This document shows, one piece after another, positions 10,804 through 21,227 of a stretch of DNA of 64,000 nucleotides. The notes beneath the pieces are model-generated. The model was not told where the DNA came from. It worked only from the letters and a program-made list of their open reading frames with translations, and ran no database searches. Positions within the stretch are counted from its first letter, which is position 1. Each line of letters opens with the position of its first letter. Where the stretch lies: assembly GCA_024082115.1 (NCBI GenBank), contig JAMRYE010000005.1:186001-250000 (forward strand), in the 5' to 3' direction. This DNA comes from Rhinocladiella similis (taxonomy: Eukaryota; Ascomycota; Eurotiomycetes; Chaetothyriales; Herpotrichiellaceae). A program made the translations under genes and the position numbers.

Positions 10804-12006
10804 GTGTCTCAAACTTGTCTGACAGCGATTTATGTCCTTCTCTCACATTTCGAGCCACCATTCCACGACAAGGCCCCTCCAGATACTTGTCAGACAAAAT
10901 CCCCAGCCTCGTGCGATCTCACGCCGTTCCTTTCCTGCCACCATCTTGGGTTCCTCTACTGCGTAATTCACCAACCATCACACTACCAGCCATCGCAATG
11001 TCTCACAAGCTGCACAAACGAGGCTGGACCTCCAATTTGCGCATTCCTACATGTACCCTTATGCTGCTCACTTGGTTCTTTGAATGCTAACATTCTAGTA
11101 CTCGTATCATCTCAAGCCATCTTTCCACATCTCAATCAGCCATCAAGCCACATACCCTCACCACACCACACCTTGACCACGCACCACCTCTTGTGTCCTC
11201 TGCGTGTGTACACACATACCCATTATCTGATTCCCTTTTTCCTTTCGTTGTCTGAAGCAAAATCATTCAAAATTGCTCCACCGACTGTCGCCGTTTGTGC
11301 TTTTGTCGTTCCACCCACCTCCAACACCACCATATCACCGCCATCACCACCCACCAGTCCTAGACCACTGTCACCTCGAAGCTATCAGTCGCACCCTATA
11401 ACCATCAAAGACCTCCCCGACAGCTCCTGCCTCCTATCAGGCCCGAGACTCAGTCCACCACCACCGATCCGATTCCGAGCTCTTGGACCCGGAACGCCCT
11501 CCATCTCCTCAATACACCAACACAAAAGAGCCCGAAGCGCACCTACATCGCTGGGATCTTTCGTCCTAGGCTCCTCGTCGGCCGGTAATCGCAAACCAAG
11601 CAACGGCCCCGGCCACAACCGCACCAAATCAGCACCGGAACTGACGACACCTACAGCTACACCTGCACCTTCACCTTCGGAACCCACTCAACAGAAAGAT
11701 GCAATCCAACTATGTGATCGCGATCATCGTGATCATCCTGTTCGTGGTGCTGGCGATAGTGGGCTACGCAATCTACGCGGTGCAGAACCGAGTCAGCCTC
11801 TTTGCCAAGAGGGAAAAGGAACTGGACGAAGAAGAGGAATGACGCGCACGTTGCAGAAAGTGCGATTTCAACTTGACGACGACATTGAGAATATTCCCCA
11901 TCCTCCCAAGGCCGAAGAGGCCGAGGAGGACGAGGAGGAGGATGAGGGCGAAAGAACAGTCTCTGGTTTACTGCGGCTTGAAGATGAGCGAGATTCTTGG
12001 TTTTGA
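10804..12006 (+). CDS. Low-complexity open frame, doubtful as a single protein
   Basis: A 400-codon frame rich in Pro, Ser, Thr and His. Its first ~150 codons overlap pyrimidine-rich DNA that is open in several frames and looks like a leader rather than coding sequence. Two parts look protein-like: residues ~170-300 (for example KRARSAPTSLGSF, GHNRTKSAPEL) and the last 54 residues, starting MTRTLQKVRFQLDDD and becoming very acidic. The segment between them (11699-11842) reads poorly in this frame but encodes a clean membrane protein in the next frame. An undetected splice pattern is likely. I do not recognise the product. Confidence 0.35.
   Translation: MSQTCLTAIYVLLSHFEPPFHDKAPPDTCQTKSPASCDLTPFLSCHHLGFLYCVIHQPSHYQPSQCLTSCTNEAGPPICAFLHVPLCCSLGSLNANILVLVSSQAIFPHLNQPSSHIPSPHHTLTTHHLLCPLRVYTHTHYLIPFFLSLSEAKSFKIAPPTVAVCAFVVPPTSNTTISPPSPPTSPRPLSPRSYQSHPITIKDLPDSSCLLSGPRLSPPPPIRFRALGPGTPSISSIHQHKRARSAPTSLGSFVLGSSSAGNRKPSNGPGHNRTKSAPELTTPTATPAPSPSEPTQQKDAIQLCDRDHRDHPVRGAGDSGLRNLRGAEPSQPLCQEGKGTGRRRGMTRTLQKVRFQLDDDIENIPHPPKAEEAEEDEEEDEGERTVSGLLRLEDERDSWF
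11699..11842 (+). CDS. Small single-pass membrane protein, 47 aa, nested in another frame
   Basis: An ATG after an in-frame TGA opens a 47-codon frame: a short polar start (MQSNYV), about 20 strongly hydrophobic residues (Ile/Val/Leu/Ala-rich), then QNRVSLFAKREKELDEEEE. This is the classic layout of a small tail- or signal-anchored protein with a charged cytosolic tail. Its stop codon overlaps the ATG of the acidic 54-residue segment of the surrounding frame (ATGA junction at 11839). Hydrophobic codons placed this neatly are unlikely by chance, while the other frame over the same bases has no recognisable structure. No family is recognised; expression is unproven. Confidence 0.5.
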   Translation: MQSNYVIAIIVIILFVVLAIVGYAIYAVQNRVSLFAKREKELDEEEE

Positions 12007-12410
12007 TTTTGACTCGGATCTGATCTAATACTACACACTATACAACACACATACGACAATACGACTGACATGAGGAGACGAGAATGGCTGCCATTGGCAA
12101 TAACACTTTGTACAAAATAACATATCTATACGGGGGATATCTTGGAATGGATATCTTGGAAACTGAAAATGCAAGGCGCACGCGCAACGCGATTGGGATT
12201 TATTCATGAACTATGGAAATGGAAACAAACATTCTACGAATACATAGGATAGAGACACATAATCACCTGTGATCTAACCCATCTGGCCAAAGAGAACAGA
12301 CTAAATAACATACATATACTGATACCGAGGAGATGGTATCCTCGAACACCAAACATCCCCCCGTCCATCCCCCCTTGCTCTCTTCGTAATGATATCTCAT
12401 GGCTCAAAGA
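12007..12410. other. Convergent 3' region
   Basis: AT-rich spacer between the plus-strand locus ending at 12006 and the minus-strand zinc-finger gene ending at 12411. Expected to hold two 3' UTRs. No gene seen. Confidence 0.4.
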
Positions 12411-13967
12411 TCAAAAATCAGACACTAAATTGATATTCCCTTTCTGACTTCTCGTATTCGTTCCTTTCCTCCGTTGCTCATCAGCGCTGATACTGGGTGA
12501 CTGTCCATTCGACAAACCATTCATACCCGGCTCAGTCTGCGACCTTTTCAACTCGGCCGCCGTTCCCTTCGCACCGCCGCCATCCACGGGAGTACCATGT
12601 GACGGGGGGATCCTCCTATTCTTGTCTTCTCTGATATGTGTCTTCCACTTATTCACCAGCTTGTCGAAATCCCACTTGTCGCCCCTCGTATTAATACTTT
12701 CCGGAACCTGGATGTAGTCCTCCGCCCCCTCCGCTCCGGGGATTTTGTTCAAGTTCAGCAATCGCAGCTCTTCTCGCATCGACGCCCCAAAGGTTTTGCG
12801 CTCGGGTGGCCACAGAGCCATTTCCCTCGGCCACTGGCATCGAGACAAGTATTCCACCTGCTGCTGCAATTGGTTGGTTTCCTGCTGCAGGGACTCCAGC
12901 TTCTCCTCGAGTTCCGAAACCTTTTGCTGTTCGCTATTATACGAGCGCAGGAGTTCAATCTGCCACAGCACACTGCGCACTTCGATCGGATGCACCATCC
13001 AGTTCTGGTAGCAGGTCTCGAGATGGGTGAGCGTCGATTCGCTCCATTGCGCAGCGCTGCGGCTTAGGAAGTCCGCCTCTTCCGCGATGTTCGAAGTGGT
13101 CGGTTGCGCGAGTCGTAGAGCCTGCCATTTCCAGTAGTCAATGGCGGTGCTGAGCTTCTGCCGCAAGGGTTGCAGCTGGTCAGGCCCAGGTGGGGAGATG
13201 GGTATCGATTGCGGCGTGGAGAAGGGCGAAGTCTGGAACAGGGTAGCAGGCGCAGGAAGCATTTTCAAACACAGCGACGGATATGTCTGTGATTGTATGT
13301 CGAATTTGAACGGCGATGGAGTGGGAGAGGCATGCTTTGTAGCGGCGCGTAAAGAATCCAGGACCTCCCGCAGAGCCAGTTCCAGCGCCCGAGTCGTGTC
13401 TGCGTTGGCCCCAGACCCAGACCCCAAGTCCTGCGCATAGGTCGAGAAACTCCGTTTGACTCCCGAAGGACTCGTCAACGCTGCTGGCGTAGGAGGCAAC
13501 GCGGACACGGGCGAGTCCAGCGTGGTAGGATCCGTGATGACCCCGGTAGCCTGCCAATTCAGTCTGTTCAACCTCATATGTAGTCCACCAGGAGGCACTC
13601 GGTTCAGGTCATTGGCATTGACCGACCCCCCAGCGGCGTCCGATAAAATCCCTCCTGGTCCGGGAGATGCCTGTGAAGATATGGTTTCGCCCCGGTCCTT
13701 GTTGTTTTTGTCCTTTCGCGAGCCTCTGGCGGTGCGTCGCGTGATTCCACCACGGAGCCTGCGGATCTCTTCCACATCGTGAATGCCATCGGCCTTTTTC
13801 TTGGAGATGAATTGGTCGAGATGTCGACCGAGGGACGAAGAGGTAAAGTGCTGGTGGCAGTATTGGCATTCTTTGTCCTTTGCCGCGGGCGCTTTCGAGG
13901 CAGTCTGGGTGATGGACTCGTCTACCGAGCCTTGCGAGCTGTCGTCGGATGCTGGTGAATCAGCCAT
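12411..13967 (-). CDS. Unnamed fungal protein with N-terminal zinc-finger-like motif and coiled coil
   Basis: Single-exon frame of 518 aa counted from the first ATG (13965-13967); an in-frame TTG lies upstream but is not a credible start. Residues ~32-80 hold a C-x2-C...H pattern (CQYCHQHFTSSSLGRHLDQF) followed by HDVEEIRRLRGGITRRTAR, which I take to be a compact zinc finger that seems conserved among filamentous fungi. The middle is Ser/Pro/Thr-rich and disordered. Residues ~340-390 form a coiled coil (SELEEKLESLQQETNQLQQ) followed by a conserved-looking WPREMALWPPERK stretch. A KWDFDKLVNKWKTHI block lies near the C-terminus. Nuclear function is likely, but no family name or role can be given. 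Confidence 0.82.
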   Translation of the reverse strand: MADSPASDDSSQGSVDESITQTASKAPAAKDKECQYCHQHFTSSSLGRHLDQFISKKKADGIHDVEEIRRLRGGITRRTARGSRKDKNNKDRGETISSQASPGPGGILSDAAGGSVNANDLNRVPPGGLHMRLNRLNWQATGVITDPTTLDSPVSALPPTPAALTSPSGVKRSFSTYAQDLGSGSGANADTTRALELALREVLDSLRAATKHASPTPSPFKFDIQSQTYPSLCLKMLPAPATLFQTSPFSTPQSIPISPPGPDQLQPLRQKLSTAIDYWKWQALRLAQPTTSNIAEEADFLSRSAAQWSESTLTHLETCYQNWMVHPIEVRSVLWQIELLRSYNSEQQKVSELEEKLESLQQETNQLQQQVEYLSRCQWPREMALWPPERKTFGASMREELRLLNLNKIPGAEGAEDYIQVPESINTRGDKWDFDKLVNKWKTHIREDKNRRIPPSHGTPVDGGGAKGTAAELKRSQTEPGMNGLSNGQSPSISADEQRRKGTNTRSQKGNINLVSDF

Positions 13968-14519
13968 TTTTGGTCGGCGGTACTGCAAGCAAACACAGGT
14001 CTAACACAACAAAACTTCCTTCCCCTTCCGAGGAACGCTGACAAAGATAACTCCATCTGAGGGAAAAAAAGAGGCCCTCAATGATGGCCTTGTAACCTTG
14101 GGCACCGACGATGCAGCTCGGATGCTCGGAGTTAGCACCAACCGAAGAATGGGCGGATTCGGCCGTGTTAAAAGACAAGCTCAGGCTTTCTCGCATTTTG
14201 GCAACACTAAGAGAGAGCCCGATTCCGTACGGAGGATCTGCTGTACAGTACAACACCTAGGTAGGTAGACAAGCATTACTACGTTAATTATGTCATCAGG
14301 TGGATTCATCAGAAAGGAGTGGTATCGTATATGAACACTAGGTATATAGAGTACAAACAGATCTCGGTAGAGACGATACAGAGTAAGATCAATTCAATCA
14401 TTCATTTCCCTGCGTTATTCCGTACAGTCATGGGTATCCCTATGTCGTTAACGCGCTAACAAAGCTACATCTAAGTGTACAAACATGGATGGTTTCCAAT
14501 GCCATCAAACGGTGTCGTC
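13968..14519. other. Non-coding interval between two minus-strand genes
   Basis: Holds the promoter of the zinc-finger gene and the 3' UTR of the NIPA-like gene. The sequence just upstream of the zinc-finger ATG reads like a 3' splice site (GTTTGCTTGCAG), so a 5' UTR intron is possible. No gene seen. Confidence 0.4.
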
Positions 14520-17126
14520 TCATTCGGGCGTAGTTGGCTTCCAGCTTTGACGACGGCCCGTAGCTCTCAATCTCCTTTCTTCACGTTCTCTTCTGCTTTG
14601 TTCCTCAAACCTAACCCTGCCAGAGTCGTGTTCGTCGCCACTATTAGCGGGCCTTCTTCCCCGGGAATTACCATCTATCGGGCTTTCATCCCTTCTCTGA
14701 TTATCTGAAGCTCGAGCTAGGTGAGGTGCGAAATCTCTCTCCTCGTACCCAGGGGGTGGGCTCTGACTCCTGGGCGGCTGTTTCGTCGATGAAGTCTGGG
14801 AACGGTCTGACGCTGCTGGCGTAACTCTGGCCTGTATCTGTCCTCCGCCCAACATGGTGTTGGGAAGTGCTTGCTCTGCGGGGTTGCTCGGCATATTCCT
14901 CGTGGCTGATTGTTGCTGATAATTCCTGGCTGGACTCGGCCTCTTCCGGTTGCTTGGGCTTTGGAGAACTGGAACTGGATTTGGCAAGTTTGGTGCTGGT
15001 ACGATGATCCGCGGCGGACTCGTCGAGTTCATCATCTGCCACCCGTCATCGTCGTCAGAAAATGACTGAGAACTTTGAGAGGGAGAAGGGTATTGGTAAC
15101 GATAGTGCTCATCAACACTACTGATGGAACTGGTTTGGGAGTGAGGGCGAGAGATGGGTGGGCGCTCGGGAGAGTGGGTCATTTCAGGCTGGAGTAAAGC
15201 AATGTGGGAATCACCCTTGACAAGACCTAATCTTTCCTCCTCTGTTGCACTTTTCATGGCTCTCTTTTGCTCATGACTCGCGCTGCTCGTGCGGCTTTGC
15301 ATGGGAGGCCGTGAATTCGCTTGATCAGTGGTTGGTGTCCGAGAGCCTGGTCGGAGAAAGTTGGTGAACGAGAACTGCCGTCTGGCTTCTTGAGGAGGTC
15401 TCAGCGATGGAGAAGGAGCCGGTTTGGCTGGGAGAGGTTTCGATCGTGGAGAGGGGTGGATAATTCCTGCTTTGGTGTCTTGAAATTTGCGCTCCCCAGG
15501 TGCGAGTCCGTAGATACGTTCTTGTGCATCTTCGAGGCTGCCAGGACCGTAAGGATGGATAGGGGAATCGATCTGCGAAGGCTGAAATCTGATGTCCGTC
15601 AATGCCACAGGATATAGAGGGCTGTTGAGCCCGCCTGCAGGGGTCGTTTTGGGGTGATTAGGAGGTGTCGGAGAGTTGATAAATGTCTGCGCACGGCTAC
15701 GCAGATTCTCGAAAAAGTTAGGGCCATGATCCTGTTTGTCCTCGTCATCGGGTTCAGGGAAATGCGACATTCCCAGTGGAGGATGTGCAGTCTTCCTACG
15801 AGGCGCTGGAGATGAGCCAGGCTGCCCAATGACCGTCTTCCTTCGTCGAAGGCCATCCCATTCCACAACCTCATTTTCCCGGACTGGTTCCAGCTGGTCT
15901 TGCATCTTCTCGTCGTACAACCGTTTTGCCTCTTCTTGTTCCCACTTCCGTCGCGTTGTGGACATTCTTCTAATGAGGGCTGCTGTGCCGCGAATAGCAT
16001 CAGCCTTTGGTTCGGTTTCTGGCTGCTCAACCTCGGCGATTTCGCGGACTTGATTGAGATCCCCTTTGAAGACAGCTGCATCCGGAACATCCTTTGCAGA
16101 CTTCGACATCTGGAGGAGGATGACACCAGAACAGATTTGGAAGAATCCGAAGACAACGGTCATGATTGTCACCACTGTTCCCTTGAATCCTCGAAACAGT
16201 ACGGCAGATGTGATGATGGTGGCGCTCGTGAAGAACACATAGTACGTTGGTGTGACCAGTGCGGCTTGGAAGATATCTAAGGCTTTCTTTTTGGAAGGGT
16301 CAGTATCGAGGTGTGTCTCTAAAGGGCTTGTACTTACATTCAGATAGATGATCTCAGTCAACAAAGTCGCAATGACGAAGACCAAGAGAACATAGAGAAA
16401 CCACTTATTGAACTGGGATTCCCCGTTGGCTTGTGCTACGATTGCACTCCCCAGTCCTTGAGTTGCGACAACGCTGAGACCTCCAATCAAGCTGCAAATA
16501 CTTAGATAGACCAGCATGCTCTTCTTGCCATAGCGAGGTGCTACCCAAAGTGCCACAAAAACGCAGCCTGCGATGATGATGCCAGCGTAGGTTAAGAACC
16601 CCGGGGCAATGACAAAATGCTGCATCTCTTGGATGTCAGCAACTGCGCTCTGTTCAGGAGCATTGAGAGCAATGACGATGCTGCCAATGATGCAGTTGAA
16701 GCAGCCGACCTTGCCGACAAAACTCAGCCGCTCTTTCAGAAAGATGGCTGAGAGGATAGTGGTAACGACGACACTTAGAGCACCCATAGGGGCCACGAGA
16801 ATTGCGTCGACGAAACAGTATGCGCCGAAATTGGCGATTTCGCCGATAATCATGAGCGTCATGCCCGTCCACCAGTACCAGTTTTTGAGATAGCCGTAGC
16901 CCTCACCGGCCTCTTCATTGTATTTCTGGGTTGACTTGAGCAGTCCAACCTTTTTCAAGACAAAGGACGTGCCGATGAAGAGACCTGAGGCGATAGCCAG
17001 ACTGAGTCCAATGGCTTTATAACTCCCTGGTCGAGTCTCGGTGGTGGCTGTCGAGGTCGAGTTGGTCTCGTTGCGAGCAACAATGGTATGGGCGACTTCC
17101 CATACCTGAGGAGGGATGGTGGCCAT
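14520..17126 (-). CDS. NIPA/DUF803-type magnesium transporter with long cytosolic tail
   Basis: Minus-strand gene with exons 16338-17126 and 14520-16286. The intron 16287-16337 is 51 nt, has no stop and keeps the frame, so a naive reading gives 868 aa with an insert (VSTSPLETHLDTDPSKK). Removing it gives 851 aa and restores the family sequence ...TEIIYLN-KALDIFQAALVTP. Residues ~38-360 form about nine membrane helices of the NIPA family, with the conserved APMGALSVVVTTILSAIFLKERL and VTPTYYVFFTSATI segments. These proteins transport Mg2+ or related cations across plasma or endosomal membranes. The last ~480 residues are a Ser/Pro-rich, charged, disordered tail typical of fungal members and a probable phosphorylation target. 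Confidence 0.92.
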   Translation of the reverse strand: MATIPPQVWEVAHTIVARNETNSTSTATTETRPGSYKAIGLSLAIASGLFIGTSFVLKKVGLLKSTQKYNEEAGEGYGYLKNWYWWTGMTLMIIGEIANFGAYCFVDAILVAPMGALSVVVTTILSAIFLKERLSFVGKVGCFNCIIGSIVIALNAPEQSAVADIQEMQHFVIAPGFLTYAGIIIAGCVFVALWVAPRYGKKSMLVYLSICSLIGGLSVVATQGLGSAIVAQANGESQFNKWFLYVLLVFVIATLLTEIIYLNVSTSPLETHLDTDPSKKKALDIFQAALVTPTYYVFFTSATIITSAVLFRGFKGTVVTIMTVVFGFFQICSGVILLQMSKSAKDVPDAAVFKGDLNQVREIAEVEQPETEPKADAIRGTAALIRRMSTTRRKWEQEEAKRLYDEKMQDQLEPVRENEVVEWDGLRRRKTVIGQPGSSPAPRRKTAHPPLGMSHFPEPDDEDKQDHGPNFFENLRSRAQTFINSPTPPNHPKTTPAGGLNSPLYPVALTDIRFQPSQIDSPIHPYGPGSLEDAQERIYGLAPGERKFQDTKAGIIHPSPRSKPLPAKPAPSPSLRPPQEARRQFSFTNFLRPGSRTPTTDQANSRPPMQSRTSSASHEQKRAMKSATEEERLGLVKGDSHIALLQPEMTHSPERPPISRPHSQTSSISSVDEHYRYQYPSPSQSSQSFSDDDDGWQMMNSTSPPRIIVPAPNLPNPVPVLQSPSNRKRPSPARNYQQQSATRNMPSNPAEQALPNTMLGGGQIQARVTPAASDRSQTSSTKQPPRSQSPPPGYEERDFAPHLARASDNQRRDESPIDGNSRGRRPANSGDEHDSGRVRFEEQSRREREERRLRATGRRQSWKPTTPE

Positions 17127-19512
17127 GGTCTTAGAGGAGTAGAAGGGGAGGACCGCAGAGGCGGCAGTCGTGAAGGGACTCGTGTTAAGCTAGGGCTGCC
17201 ATGGATTCGAGACAAAGCAACGATTTCAGGTCTCGATCGGCGACTGAATACAAACAGAGTCGAAAGACGGGATTGGGGAGGGGGGTAAACACACAAGGCG
17301 GAAAGGTGTTGCAGGAGGCTGTAGGAGTATGGTGTACGCTCAAGAGGGCGAACAGAATTGATCAAAAGGTGCTCTGGACAGACAAACCACAGAAAGTGTC
17401 TTGGACGGAGCAGGATACGATGAAAGACTGCGCAGAGAAGCAGGAATAGTTGGTTGATGGTCAACGAGAAGCCTGGCAAGAAAGATCACCCATTGACGCA
17501 GTTGTGGCTTGTCTAGCGCCGGCTTGTGGTCGTTTGGCCGCTGAAAGTACTGTACAACTACAGTCTAGTCTGTCATGCCTAGGGAGACTCCATCGTGCCA
17601 GGGGAAACTGGCGTCAGATGTGTCTGAATCAACTGGCCATTGGCGGGTGATTAGTGCCTACGGGGCACCTAAGAGGAGCCTAATGGATCGAGTCGAGGCC
17701 CCTGAGCCTCGAAGCTTCGCGGCCGGCCACCTGTCGTGGGCTTATCCTGGCCTCTTCCAGGCTTGTTCGGCTGGTTGCTGGGGAATCTACTGGAGTACAA
17801 TGTCTTATCGATACTCACTGCGGCCACGGACCACCAGCCACCGACTCCCCCGCCACGCGCCACGCGCCACTCATTCCTGTCTCTTGTCTGCGCAGTCTGT
17901 ACTCCGTAGGGAGTGCGAACAACTCGTTCTATCACCACTCATTGACTTGCCCGGTGTGAACAACTGTCTGCCGCTGGAGTCCCGTTTCATACGATGCGAT
18001 GCGAGCAATTCCTACCGAGCAGAGTGCTGCAGCCAGATATGCATGCCCCGTACTGACGACTACTCGTACACCGAATGTGGATGCTGTCGTGCCCTCTATC
18101 TACCTACATACGAGTGCTCGCATTGTACAAGTCCAAGTGGACCGGTCAGATCCAAAACATCTCCAGTTGCAAACATGCCCATAGCCTCAAGTGGTTGGCT
18201 ATAGCTCACGCACCCATGTCCGGTGAGACTGATACCCATGTTCGACCACCTGCGAAAATATTGTACTCGTCCTCGCACCCCTTGTCCATTATTGTCCAGC
18301 CTCAACAATGTTTCACAGCTTTACCCACCTCCCTTGTTTCACATTCGCTTGCTACAGGGGGCGATAGGCCATTCGTTCGCCCCTACTCCGTACCTTACTC
18401 CGTACTGTACAATACGATATGGCTTAAAAGGCCTCGCCACAACACACTTCAGCGAAGGAACAACGAGAAGAAAACCGATTAGCATTGGCAACGTAAGTTG
18501 AAGAACAAGGTACCTTCAGGCATTGATGGACGACCAGTACTTCTGTTCGATGGCACTCATGGTGTACATAGTTTCCTTACAATCGACGAGGGATTGTCTC
18601 TTCGTAGATCTCTGTGTCTTCGTCCACTTCCGTCGTGGCCAATACGAATCTCAGTATTGAGAGGATTGTTCATCCGCAGACTGACAATGTGCCTTCGCTT
18701 GTGTAAGTTTATCGATCAAATCAATTCAATCCAATCACCATCAAGAAGTTACATCTCTAAGGCTCTGGTGCCAAGATGAAGTTGTCCCATACTCCAGCTC
18801 CTCCGGATTTGAGCCCTCCACTCTTCTGTCACGAACTACCGGTAAAGATTCCAGCGCTCCCGATGACGGAGGAGCGAACTTCGATAGAAGGAAGTTGGTA
18901 CGAACCAGCTCCACGACTAGCTCATGACTGGGAAAGTACTGCACGCCTCAGAGCAGGCCGGACTACGTGAAGGTCACTATGCTAAGGTATGAGTGTCACT
19001 GCGGCCGGGCGGCTGCAATGACGCCATCTACGCTTTGATGGCACAATTGCGATGAACCGTCGGCCTCACACACGCCGGTCCACTCTCTATACAGGTACTG
19101 TCCTGTACATTCTGTGTCCAAGATGTTGTTGACCATTTGCAGGAAGATCAATACAAGGCGAAAGGCAAGCGCTGATGCCAATACTACTTCCGCACCGAGC
19201 ACTGTGCGGCTGCAAGTCTGAATGAACCTCCCACGGCCGTCAGCAGCTCGAGCGAGACTTACCTTCTCGTCTCCCAATGATGCTGTTATGCCGACTCAAG
19301 AGAGCTAGCCCGGCGACAATGCAATAGCAGGTATGCGAGTATCCATAGCACTAGCTGATCATCTTCTTGCGTGCTCGCGTTAGTCTCCGCGGTTGTACGA
19401 GGTATCCTGTGAGAGAAGGGGACTCAACCTACAGTAGGTACATAAAGGCGAGAAGACACCGTCAACTGCCAGGCCGTACGGTACGCGACTTGATCTCAGA
19501 AAGACTGTTGCC
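17127..19512. other. Large non-coding interval (2.4 kb) between divergent genes
   Basis: Divergent promoter region of the NIPA-like gene and the arylsulfotransferase gene. It contains three copies of TACTCCGTA (17900, 18384, 18396). The longest open frame (17575-18204, 209 codons) has no domain-like sequence and crosses the motif copy at 17900, so I do not call it. No RNA gene recognised. Confidence 0.45.
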
Positions 19513-21227
19513 ATGGGTTTGACGCAAATCATCACTCTGAGCCTGCTTCAGGTCAGCTGGGCTGCAGCTCTGCCCACCGGACAACAAACCTCTTTACCTC
19601 CCATTCTCTGCTCTGCCGATTCTCGCCAGATTGCGGTCAATGCAAGCAACAACGCCACCTGGCCGTGGCAGACTTACAAGTCAAGCACCGCGCAGCCTCC
19701 AGCCTTGCTGATCAACAAAACAGGTGATCCATTGTACGATGGTTTGATTGTCTTCGCCACGGAGAATGGCGGCACCCCAGCAGCAGAGCAGGAATCGCCA
19801 TACATCTTCACCGACGATGGTGATTTAGTCTGGAGTGGCCCAATCGACATTACATACAACGTGCGAGTACAGACTCTGAACAATGCACCTGTGTTGACAT
19901 ACTGGTCGGGACAGGGGACTGCCGGGGAAGCTGCGATTGCAGGCCACGGCTATGGGAAATTTATCATCCTCGACACTAGCTACAACGTTATACACACCGT
20001 CTCCACTAATCTGAGTATCACCCTCCCTCCCGGCGTGGTGACTAAATCTGCTCTCGACCTTCATGAGTCGTACATCACGCCCCGGAATACTCTACTGGTG
20101 TCGGCATACAATACCACACCTGCCGACCTGTCGAGTATTGGTGGACCTAAAAGCGGCTGGGTTCTGGACTCTCTGGCCGTTGAGCTAAACATCACTACAG
20201 GTGAAGTCCTCTTTTCTTGGAGCCCACTCAGTCACTTGCCTCTGAATAAAAGTAAGGAACCTCTAGGGGGTTCGGGGTCCAATACTACTGCGCCTTACGA
20301 CTTCTTCCATATCAACGCCATTCAGCCGGTAGGAGACAACTATCTGATCAACAGTCGCCACTACTGGGCCAGCTTCTTAGTGAATCCCAAGGGCGAGATC
20401 CTGTGGGAGCTCAATGGTTACGATGGTGGAGACTTTGGCAAGCTACCTGAAGGCGGAACGTTTGTGAGTTCGCAATACCTCCTGTAGAAGTTTCTCAACT
20501 AACTTTTCCCTTCCAGTCATGGCAACATTTTGCTCGCCTGCAAGAGTTAAACTCGTCCGCAGCTCTTATCCATTGGTTTGCAAACAACAACGCCTTAGCT
20601 TTGGACGCGCCCGTACCCAGCACAGGTCTCACGTTGCAGGTGACTCTCCCACCCAACAAAGCCTCACCTCCGAAGCTCATCACCAACTTCACCAACCCAC
20701 AAAATCCGGTAGCTGCGTACTCGCAGGGCAGCTTCTCGTACTTGCCTAACGGCAACGGATTCTTGGCCTATGGTTCGAATGCTGTCCTGGCTGAGTACGG
20801 CCCAGTTGGGGAAGCGAACAGCACCCAGGGCCAGGTGCGCTGGTCAGCCCAATTAGGCCACGGCGAGTCACTATCAGTATATCGCGGGTACAAATCAGTC
20901 TGGCACGCTACACCCTCTACGGAGCCGAGCCTGGTAGTGCTATCAGCGAAAGACGTGCAGAGCGATGACCTGGCACTATGTGCCGGTGAGTCTACCGCGA
21001 GAGGCTTCGTGAGCTGGAACGGAGCTACGGACGTGACTGACTGGATCGTCTACACCGGCTCGGGCAACACGACACTGTCCGCGGTCGGTCGGGTGACCAA
21101 AGCCGGCTTCGAAACCCAGTTCGCCATCCCTGCAGGTGCAGCTTTTGTGCAAGTTGGAGCAGTTGAGAACAACAACAATGTTGTGGCCAGGAAGTCTAGT
21201 GTTGTGAAGATTGGAGGCTCCTCCTGA
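19513..21227 (+). CDS. Secreted arylsulfotransferase-like (ASST) protein
   Basis: Exons 19513-20463 and 20517-21227 are joined across a 53-nt GTGAGT...CCAG intron containing CTAAC; the product is 553 aa. The N-terminus is a signal peptide (MGLTQIITLSLLQVSWAAA) and many N-glycosylation sequons follow (for example NNAT, NTT, NKS), so the protein is probably secreted or anchored outside. The body matches the fungal ASST-type beta-propeller family: DFFHINAIQPVGDNYLINSR, then WELNGYDGGDFG and FSWQHFARLQ across the splice junction. Bacterial relatives transfer sulfate between phenols; the fungal branch is uncharacterised to my knowledge, so catalytic activity is not certain. It is the first of five consecutive plus-strand genes. 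Confidence 0.88.

Noticed and set aside
17575..18204. 209-codon plus-strand frame
   Set aside because: No hydrophobic core, domain or splice support, and it crosses the intergenic TACTCCGTA motif; looks like chance openness.
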